Part shown: positions 56,296 through 64,000 of the stretch, piece after piece
Numbering within the stretch: position 1 is the stretch's first letter
How the letters are laid out: every line of letters begins with the position of its first letter
NCBI GenBank assembly: GCA_051656785.1
Contig: JBOFJK010000005.1
Location: 23,068 to 87,067 of the forward strand
DNA length: 64,000 nt
DNA from: UBA710 sp051656785
GTDB taxonomy: Bacteria > Bacillota_I > Bacilli_A > Mycoplasmatales > Metamycoplasmataceae
Reading direction: 5' to 3'
Notes under the pieces: model-generated
The model's database searches: none
The model's input: only the letters and a program-made list of their open reading frames with translations
What the model was told of the DNA's origin: nothing
Program-made: the position numbers and the translations under genes

Positions 56296-57918
56296 TTAAT
56301 ATAAACTTTTTTTCATTAACTTTGTCACATTTTTAGTTAAAGAATTTTTTGTAAAATGATTCTTATTTCATAATTTAAAATTGTCATTTTCTAATCTAAT
56401 AAAAATAACAATTTTCTTATTAATATAATTATATTTGAATAATAATTCTTCACTACTCTTTAATATTACTTTAGCAATAAGATTTTCACTTAAGATATTT
56501 AAATCTTCATACTTTACAATGTTTTCAATAGGGTATTTAATAGAAAAGTCTGATTTATTAATATTATCTAAAAATAAATGAAGTCTACTGAATGGATAAT
56601 TCAAAATAATTGTATGAGTTTTGTATGCTCCATACATTTTAGCTAAGACATTCCTTTGTGAGCTGAGATTAAGTCTTTGAGTTTTATAATAATTAATCAT
56701 TTCTAAGAATCTAATTATTAAATGATGGAAACCAAATTCAGTACTATAATTTTCTCCAAATATAAATTGAGAATTTTGGTTTCAATAAAAAAGTAAAAAC
56801 TTTTCATCTAATACTTTTACATCTTCAGAAATTGCAAGTTCTAAATCATATTTATTAATTAGATTTTTAATATTTTGAATTGGAGGTAGATCAGTTCCGA
56901 TATATGAATTTGGAATTTTTTTAGTATCAATATTAATTCCAATAAAAAAGAAATTTAAGAACATTAATGTAATTTCATTTGCATCTAAATAAAACACTTG
57001 CCTTCCATTAAAAATAAAAAGATTAAGAGCTGATCCATTTCTTGATGGACATATTAACATATCACATTTATTCTTTCTAGCAAATTTAATATCTCTTCAA
57101 TAAAAATTGATAAATGATTTATCATTTCTTTGCTTCCTAATATTTATATTATCTTTATTAATATTTGAATTAATTTTGTAATTAAAATCCATGTTACCTA
57201 AAATTTTTTTCAAAATCTCAGTAACTCCTTTATTATAGTTTGATATTGTCACTTTAATTTTTCTTTGATCACCTTTTCTGCTTGAGAGTGAAAGAATTTT
57301 TTGAATGTAATCATTTATTAATTTGTCATTAGAAAGAAAATCGATTTTTGCTGGTTTTGATTTAATGGAAAAAATATCATTCTTATTGATTTCTTCCTCA
57401 ATAGATTTCATTAGTGAATCACTAAAATCATTACCTAATGAATCAATAAAATGAATATTAAATACATCATTATTATAAAGAGATCTTTCAATAAATATTC
57501 CTGCACTCAACTCCAATTTATTTATAGTTCTTCTAACAAATTTTTTATCATAACCAGTAAATTTTTTGAATGCTGTTACTATTATATCTTGATTAGTCAG
57601 AACATTAGCGATATTGTTTAAAAACTCTCTTGTTTCTTGTGACCCATCATTACAAACAAGAACATCAATACCCTTATCATTCATTTTATTTTCTTTTAGA
57701 ATATTGGCAAATGAATAAGCAATAAGTTCAACAACTAATTTATTTAATTTTCCATAACCGAAACCGATTCTAGCAACTATTTTTTTAGAATCAAATAGTA
57801 ATTTTGTAAAAAAAGCATCATTATCATTTATTTCTCTTATTTTAGAAAGTTTTCTTAAAGCATTTTTATCATCAACTAGTGCATTTTTCCATTTATCAAT
57901 TATTTCATTGTTTCCCAT
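56296..57918 (-). CDS. Phosphohexomutase-like protein, probably catalytically inactive
   Basis: A 540-aa frame joined across four UGA codons. It has the length and layout of phosphoglucomutase/phosphomannomutase: WKN start, DAFFTKLLF, FGYGKLN (usual GTAGxRG), DVLVCNDGSQETREF (usual DxR region), LELSAGIFIERSLYN (usual GIxITASHNP), and SRNGSALNLFIF (usual DPDADRL). The phosphoserine loop at about 143-148 has no TASHNP and the metal loop at about 291-299 lacks its Asp residues. It should therefore not catalyse the reaction. It is convergent with the GGDEF/EAL-like gene and divergent from lepA. The match is by pattern only. Confidence 0.7.
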
Positions 57919-57977
57919 ATTAGAATAATTTTATCAATTAAAACACTAAAAAGAACAACCATTTGCTTTTAATTGTT

Positions 57978-57983
57978 TATAAT
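57978..57983 (+). promoter_or_regulatory. -10 box of lepA
   Basis: TATAAT 6 bases before the lepA ATG, the shortest such spacing seen here. Initiation would fall at about the start codon, so lepA mRNA is probably leaderless. Confidence 0.6.
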
Positions 57984-57989
57984 TAAAAA

Positions 57990-59789
57990 ATGAATAAATC
58001 AAAGATAAGGAATTTCTCAATAATAGCTCATATTGATCATGGTAAGAGTACATTAGCGGATAGAATATTAGAATACACTAAAACTGTTGATTCTAGGAAC
58101 TTAAAAGCACAACATCTAGACACAATGGATTTGGAAAAAGAAAGAGGAATAACAATAAAACTGAATGCAGTTCAAATTAATTATAAGGATTATTTATTTC
58201 ACCTAATTGATACACCTGGTCATGTTGATTTTACTTATGAAGTTTCAAGATCATTAGCAGCTACAGAAGGTGCTTTGTTGTTAGTTGATGCAACGCAAGG
58301 CATAGAAGCTCAAACTCTTGCTAATGTTTATTTAGCAATTGATAATGAACTTGAAATCATTCCTATAATTAATAAAATTGATTTACCTTCATCTGATCCG
58401 GATAGAATTAAACATGAAATTGAAGATGTTATTGGTATTCCGGCTTCAGATGCAGTTTTAATATCTGCTAAAACTGGACAAAATATTGAAGGTGTATTTG
58501 AAGCAATCATTAAACATATTCCGGCACCCAAAATGTGTGATGATTCATTGCCTTTGAAGGCATTAGTTTTTGATTCTTATTTTGATGCATTTAGAGGTGT
58601 TATTCTTTTAGTAAGAATTTTTGATGGTCAAGTTAAAGTTGGTGATGAATTTTTCTTCATGTCCAATAATAAAAAATTCACTATAACTGAATTAGGTGTT
58701 AGAAAGCCTCATGAAGTTAAGCATAATAAATTAACTTCTGGTGAAGTTGGTTGAATTGCTGCTTCAATAAGAGAAGTGAAAGATGTTGCTGTCGGTGATA
58801 CAATAACTCTTACAAAAAGTCCAACTGCTGAATCATTGGCTGGTTACAAAAAAATGAATCCAGTTGTTTATACAGGGTTTTATCCAATTGATGGAAAGGA
58901 CTATGATGTTCTAAAAGATTCTTTAGAAAAAATTTCACTTTCAGATTCTTCAATTACTTATGAACCAGAAACTTCAAAAGCTTTAGGTTTTGGTTTTAGA
59001 ATTGGATTTTTAGGATTATTACATATGGAAATTCTTCAAGAAAGACTTGAAAGAGAATTTGGAATAGAAATAATTGCAACTGCCCCTTCAGTTGAATTTA
59101 AAGTTTATATGACTGATAAAACAATCAAAATAATTGCTAATCCATCTGAATTTCCAGATAAAGTAAAAATTAGTAAAATTGAGGAACCTTACATCAAAGC
59201 TACCATTATTGTTAATGATGAATATATTGGTGTCATTATGGATCTATGTCAAAGTAAAAGAGGAAAATATATTGATTTAGAATATATGGATACGACTAGA
59301 AGAAAATTAATTTATGAATTACCATTAGTAGAAATAATTTTTGACTTTTTTGACAAAATGAAATCAGCATCAAAAGGATATGCTTCTTTTGATTATGAGT
59401 TTACTGATTATCAACAATCTGATTTAGTGAAAGTTGACATTCTATTAAATGGTGAAAAAGTAGATGCATTAAGTGCAATTATTCATAAAGATTTTGTTGA
59501 TTATAAATCTCGTGATTTAGTTAAAAAGTTAAAAGAAGTTATTCCTCGTCAAAATTTTGAAGTTCCAATTCAAGCCATTACCGGAGGGAAAATTATTGCT
59601 CGTGAAACTGTAAAGGCCTATCGTAAAGATGTAACTGCAAAATTATATGGGGGCGATGTTACTCGTCGTCAAAAACTTTTAAAGAAACAAAAAGCAGGTA
59701 AAAAGAGGGCAAAGGCATTTGGGAAAGTTGAAGTTCCACAAGAAGCATTTTTAGCAATTTTAAAAACTGATAATTCAAATAATTCTTAA
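57990..59789 (+). CDS. lepA: Elongation factor 4 (LepA)
   Basis: Ribosome-associated GTPase thought to help translation initiation or back-translocation. The 599-aa length is normal. It shows AHIDHGKSTLADR (G1), RGITI, DTPGHVDF (G3) and NKIDLP (G4), then domains II, III and V-like, and the LepA-specific C-terminus with GGDVTRRQKLLKKQKAGKK (positively charged, RNA-binding) and VPQEAFLAIL. One UGA is Trp. Confidence 0.97.
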
Positions 59790-59796
59790 TAATTAT

Positions 59797-60690
59797 TTAA
59801 TTAATAGTATTAAGGTCACTATTTTTTTGTAATATTTTCTTAATGGTGTTTAATTCATATTTAATTAATACATTTAAAACCTCTTCATTTAATAAAATGT
59901 TTATTTTTATATCTTCTAATGTAATATCTATATTTAAGAACATTTCTAATTTTGCTAATTCTTTGCACAAAAAAGCAATATCTTTTGAAGTAAGGAATTT
60001 TTCTTGCTGACTAGGAGTTAATTCAGTAATATGTTGATAAATATTTTCCAATGTCTCATATTTATTTAAAAGATTTATAGCACCTTTCGGACCAATACCT
60101 TTAATTCCAGGAAGATTATCTGATGAATCACCCGAGATACCCTTAAAATCAGGTATTTGATAATGTTCAAAACCATGTAAGCTTTTAAAATTATTAATAT
60201 CCTTAATCATAAATTGTTTAGATTTATTATCTTTTACAATTACACTTACATTATTATCAATTAATTGTAAAAGATCTTGATCATCAGATCAAACTAAAAT
60301 TTCATTCTCATTTGAAAATTTAACAGCTAAACTAGCAATTAAGTCATCACCTTCATAACCTTGGATACTCATATGCTTAATTTTCATAATATTTAAAATT
60401 TCTAAAATTATTTTCTTTTGTTCAAATATTTCAATAGGCGCCTTTTCTCTACCGGCTTTGTAATCTTCATATTTCTCATGTCTTTTGGTTTTTTCACCTG
60501 AATCAAAAGCAATAAAACAATGAGTCGGTTTATATGTTTCAACAACTTTAATAAAAGATAGTAAAAATGTATGAACTGCAGAAGTATTTATTCCTATATT
60601 GGTTACTAATTTATGATGTGAATATAGTGTTGCAAAAAAACTTTTGAATAATAATAAGTTACCATCGATTAATAATATTTTATTTTTCAT
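59797..60690 (-). CDS. Stand-alone 5'-3' exonuclease (PolA N-terminal domain)
   Basis: A 297-aa flap endonuclease equal to the N-terminal domain of DNA polymerase I, used to remove RNA primers and flaps. It shows LLIDGNLLLFKSFF, FIAFDSGEKTKRHEKYEDYK, GYEGDDLIASLA and GISGDSSDNLPGIKGIGPK, with the metal-binding Asp residues. The polymerase part is absent, as in other mollicutes. One Trp after NEILV is UGA. Its start overlaps the dnaE stop as TAATG. Confidence 0.94.
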
Positions 60691-63596
60691 TATTTAATAA
60701 CCTTTCAATCACTAATTCTAAAATTAATCTTATCCTTACCTTGTAGTTTTATTATTTTACATTCAATTAATGAAGAAGTTTTTATTTCTTTAAATGATTC
60801 TCAATTTGGATGGAAGATAAATATTTCCTCTGAACCACTACTATCACTCAATGTAACAATTCCAAATTGATTACCATTTTTATCAGCTTTTCTTTCAACA
60901 ATTTTTTCAACATATAAAACCATTTTGTACTCTACTTGCTTAGATAAATTTTTTAACTTATCCTTCATTTCATAATCAATTGTAGGAAATGAATTGTATT
61001 TTGCACCTAAATATTGTTCCTCATATTTCATTTCATCAATCATATTCATTTCCTCAAAAATAAGTTCTTGTTCAGATGCTAAACAATATTCAATTACTAA
61101 TTCATCATCTTTAGAAACAATTACACAATCAGAATAATATTTTGCTCTTGTTAAATTAGCATTCAAAGTTGCCATATTTCCGAAAACTCTCAATGTATTA
61201 GATCTTATTAAGATATCAATTATTGCATCCCCCAATTTCATTCTTCTAGCTCTTGCTACAAAATTAAAGAAACTTGTATATGTTCCATTTACAAGTTTAT
61301 CATTTTGGATTTTATCACAAGCAACTTTCCCCAAACCTTTAATCATAATTAAAGGAAGAATTATTTTTCTCTCTAAATTGTAAACATTTTCATGTGAATC
61401 ATTTATGTGAGGACTAATAATTTGATAACCTATCAATCTAGCTTCTACAACATATTTATTAATAGTATCTAAACCAGGAAGTGATGAAAGGATAGAAACA
61501 TAAAAATGAATTGGATATCAAGCTTTTAAATATGCCATTTTATATGATATTGTTGCATATGCAATGGCATGTGATTTATTAAAACCATACTCAGCAAATT
61601 TTTCAATTTCCTTATATATTTTTTCAATTAATTCTTTTGACTTGCCTTTAGATAGAGCTCCATTGACAAAAACACTTTCTAATTTGCTCATTTCTAATTT
61701 ATCTTTTTTTCCGATCGCTCTTCTTAATAAATCTGCTTGTCCAAAAGGCATTCCTGCAAATTTTTGTGCTATTTCCATAATCTGCTCTTGATAAATAATT
61801 ATTCCATAAGTACTTTTAACAATCTCATCATATTCCTTCGTTAATGAATCCATTTTCTTCTCATTATGTTTTATTTTTGAATATGTTGATATATTAGAGA
61901 TTGGTCCAGGTCTAAATAATGAAATAATTGCCACTAAATCATTAAAGTCACTTACTTCAACTTTCTTTAAAGTATTCATCATACCTGGAGATTCTAATTG
62001 GAAAATTCCCACGGTGTTTCCATTTGATAATAATGTATTAGTTTTTGAATCATCTAATGGAATATTTTTAAATAAAATTTTATTATCATTTTTTTTATTT
62101 ATCTCTCCAATGATACTTTCAATAATAGATAATGTCCTTAATCCAAGTAGATCGATTTTCAACATACCTCAAGATTCAAGATTGTCCATTGAAAATTGAG
62201 AAACCAATGTTTCATTTTCATAAATCACAGGTATCTTTTGAACAAGAGGAATTTCAGAAATAATTATTCCTGCAGCATGTGTACCTTTTTGTCTTGGTAG
62301 ATTTTCTATTCTTAGTGCATGATTATAAGCTTTAGTATAAATTTCTTTTTCATTAATTTTAGCTCTAAATGAAGGTGATTTATTATATGCATCTTTTAAA
62401 CTAAGATCTAAAGGAATAAGTTTGGAAATAATATTAACTTCAGGATTAGGAATTTCTAAAACTCTTGCCACATCTCTAAAAGCACTTTTGGAAGTCATTC
62501 TTTGGAATGTAATAATTTGAGCAACCATTTCATAACCATATTTATTTTGAATATATTCTATTAGAATAGAACGTTTGTCATCTTGAACATCAACATCAAT
62601 ATCAGGCATTGATATTCTTTCAGGATTAAGAAATCTTTCAAAGAGTAAACCATACTCCAAAGGATTAATTTCTGTAATATCTAATAAAAATGAAATGATT
62701 GAACCTGCTGAAGAACCTCTTCCCGGGCCAAATGAAATATTATTCTCTTTTCCTCATTTAATAAAATCTCAAATAATTAAAAAGTAATCAGAAACATTCA
62801 ATCTCTCTATTATTGATAATTCATATTTTATTCTCTCTTTAACAATGTTAATATCACTCTTTTTCAATACTTCAAATTTTTCTTTAAATGAATCCTTAAT
62901 TAGTTTTTTTAAATATTCCAGTGAAGTAACAAGAGAACCTGTATTGAATTTTGGGAATAGGGATTCAATTTCTGGAAATTCTATATTACATTGATCTGCA
63001 ATTCAATTAGTTCTATTAATTATTTTTTCATCCACATTACTTTCATTCATAAAACCCGGAAAATTAAAAGTTTTCTTTTCTTGATTTTTAATAGAATTTA
63101 AAATATTGATTGTTTCATTTTCATCACTCTCAAGTATTCTATTTTCCTTTACAATAATAGCTTTTGGGTTTTCATTATCATTAGAGTTGTAATAAAAATT
63201 TTCAATTCCATTTAATATTTGTTTATTCTTGGAAATAAATCCATATGTAGGATGATCAATAATGAATAAATTTTTGCTATTTATATCAGTAATATTAATC
63301 TTTTGTTTTGATTTTAAAGAAACTAAGTAATTCAATTCTTGAAATCCTTGATAGTTTTTTGAAAGCAATATTAATCTAAAATTATCAACATCTAAATCTA
63401 CTCCAATAATAGGTTTAATATTATTTTTCCTGCATAACTTAATAAATTTATCAACACCATACATATTGTTATGATCAGTTATTGAAAGGATAGAAATATT
63501 GTTTTCCAATGCAAATGAAATATAAGACTCAATTGATACACTTGATTCTAATAAACTATATTCACTGTTGAAATGAAGATTAACAAATTTAGACAT
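60690..63596 (-). CDS. dnaE: DNA polymerase III alpha subunit DnaE
   Basis: Second replicative polymerase of low-GC Gram-positives, extending primers before PolC. The 968-aa frame is continuous with several UGA read as Trp. The N-terminal PHP domain (LHFNSEYSLL, ITDHNNMYG) keeps most elements but has Asn10 where the second His is expected. The palm contains MPDIDVDVQDD, and the later GFNKSHAIAYA(T) and helix-hairpin-helix regions are typical. A short OB-fold with KNGNQFGIVTLSDSSG ends the protein. A TATAAT lies 8 bases before the ATG. Confidence 0.95.
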
Positions 63597-63604
63597 ATTC
63601 TAAA

Positions 63605-63610
63605 ATTATA
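63605..63610 (-). promoter_or_regulatory. -10 box of dnaE
   Basis: TATAAT on the minus strand, 8 bases before the dnaE ATG, with no Shine-Dalgarno sequence in between. A near-leaderless transcript is likely. Confidence 0.55.
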
Positions 63611-63651
63611 CTTTATAAAAAGTAAATAAAAATATCAATAAATTTTATTAC

Positions 63652-64000
63652 TTAATTAATTTCTTTTAAAAAGATTTCTGTTTTAATTTTGAAATAATCT
63701 TCATAAGAAATTCCGTTTAGTTCTAGTAGTCTATTTAAACTTTCCAATCTAATCCTTGATTCATTAGATAATAATCCTTTTTCAAACATAACAATATTAT
63801 TAAATTTAGTACTTCACTTTGTAGTTGTAGATTTGTATAAAGAGGAACTCATGATATTTTCTTCAGTTTGTCTCTTATTAATTTGAGGTTGTTGAACCAT
63901 TTGAGGTTGTTGAACCATTTGAGGTTGTTGAACCATTTGAGGTTGTTGAACCATTTGAGGTTGTTGAACCATTTGAGGTTGTTGAACCATTTGAGGTTGT
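63652..64000 (-). CDS. C-terminal part of a Gln/Pro-repeat protein (5' end outside the window)
   Basis: A minus-strand frame enters from the right edge and ends with TAA at 63652-63654. The visible part begins with repeats of the hexapeptide QPQMVQ and continues into about 70 residues ending LNRLLELNGISYEDYFKIK and TEIFLKEIN. That end resembles the short C-terminal SHOCT-type motif (a leucine-rich helix, then G-I-(T/S)-x-E-(E/D)-(F/Y)-x-x-K). This is a pattern match only. One Trp is UGA. The function is unknown. It lies 55 bases upstream of dnaE on the same strand. Confidence 0.75.
63883..64000 (-). repeat. Perfect 18-bp coding tandem repeat
   Basis: Six complete and one partial identical copies of an 18-bp unit (plus strand TTGAGGTTGTTGAACCAT) with no mismatch. 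The array continues past the window end. The unit is a multiple of three and encodes QPQMVQ-type hexapeptides, so changes in copy number would change protein length without a frameshift. Confidence 0.95.

Overview
The window is very AT-rich, tightly packed DNA from a mollicute that reads UGA as tryptophan. Nearly every long gene contains in-frame TGA codons at places where the family has a conserved Trp, such as WGMS in FtsH, RYWG in LeuRS and the Trp of the UvrD YSWRGAD motif. Coordinates here therefore join pieces that a standard-code ORF finder would split. The leucyl-tRNA synthetase completely lacks the CP1 editing domain, which is a published peculiarity of Mycoplasma mobile. With the gene content (glycolysis, GlpOKF, no cell-wall genes, PolC plus DnaE, stand-alone 5'-3' exonuclease) this points to M. 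mobile or a close relative. The species call is inference.

Layout. 1-5.8 kb, minus strand: ftsH, tilS, pth, recD2. 5.9-11.2 kb, plus: gmk, a PP2C phosphatase, a Ser/Thr kinase, rsgA, rpe and an unknown protein with a duplicated domain. 11.3-13.0 kb: tpiA and pfkA. 13.0-15.7 kb: an unknown membrane-anchored protein and a MATE transporter. 15.7-19.1 kb: leuS and a leucyl aminopeptidase. 19.1-21.7 kb: a 332-base gap, a multi-pass membrane protein and a lipoprotein. 21.7-29.8 kb: ftsY, ylxM, pyrH, frr, cdsA, polC. 29.8-34.0 kb: glf, cutC-like, nagB, nagA and a glutathione peroxidase homologue. 34.2-39.3 kb: amino-acid permease, M42 and M3 peptidases, apt. 39.6-43.2 kb: glpO-glpK-glpF, bracketed by two look-alike terminators. 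43.2-49.3 kb, minus: Cof phosphatase, rsmI, holB, tmk, recR, ybaB, dnaX. 49.5-56.3 kb, plus: asnS, a divergent glycosyltransferase-like protein, an RDD protein, pcrA and a PAS/GGDEF/EAL-like membrane protein that seems catalytically dead. 56.3-63.6 kb: a phosphohexomutase-like pseudoenzyme, lepA, the 5'-3' exonuclease and dnaE. The window ends inside a minus-strand gene with a perfect 18-bp coding tandem repeat.

The genes together serve replication and repair (polC, dnaE, dnaX, holB, recR, recD2, pcrA), translation (leuS, asnS, lepA, frr, pth, tilS, rsgA), nucleotide supply (gmk, tmk, pyrH, apt), sugar and glycerol use (pfkA, tpiA, rpe, nagAB, glpOKF) and peptide use (three peptidases and a permease). 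No tRNA, rRNA, CRISPR array or insertion sequence was seen. The most unusual items are the editing-less LeuRS, two apparent pseudoenzymes (GGDEF/EAL-like and phosphohexomutase-like), a PolC whose PHP domain has lost metal ligands, a GlpF with altered NPA motifs, and many start codons lying only 6-11 nt downstream of a TATAAT box, which suggests leaderless mRNAs.
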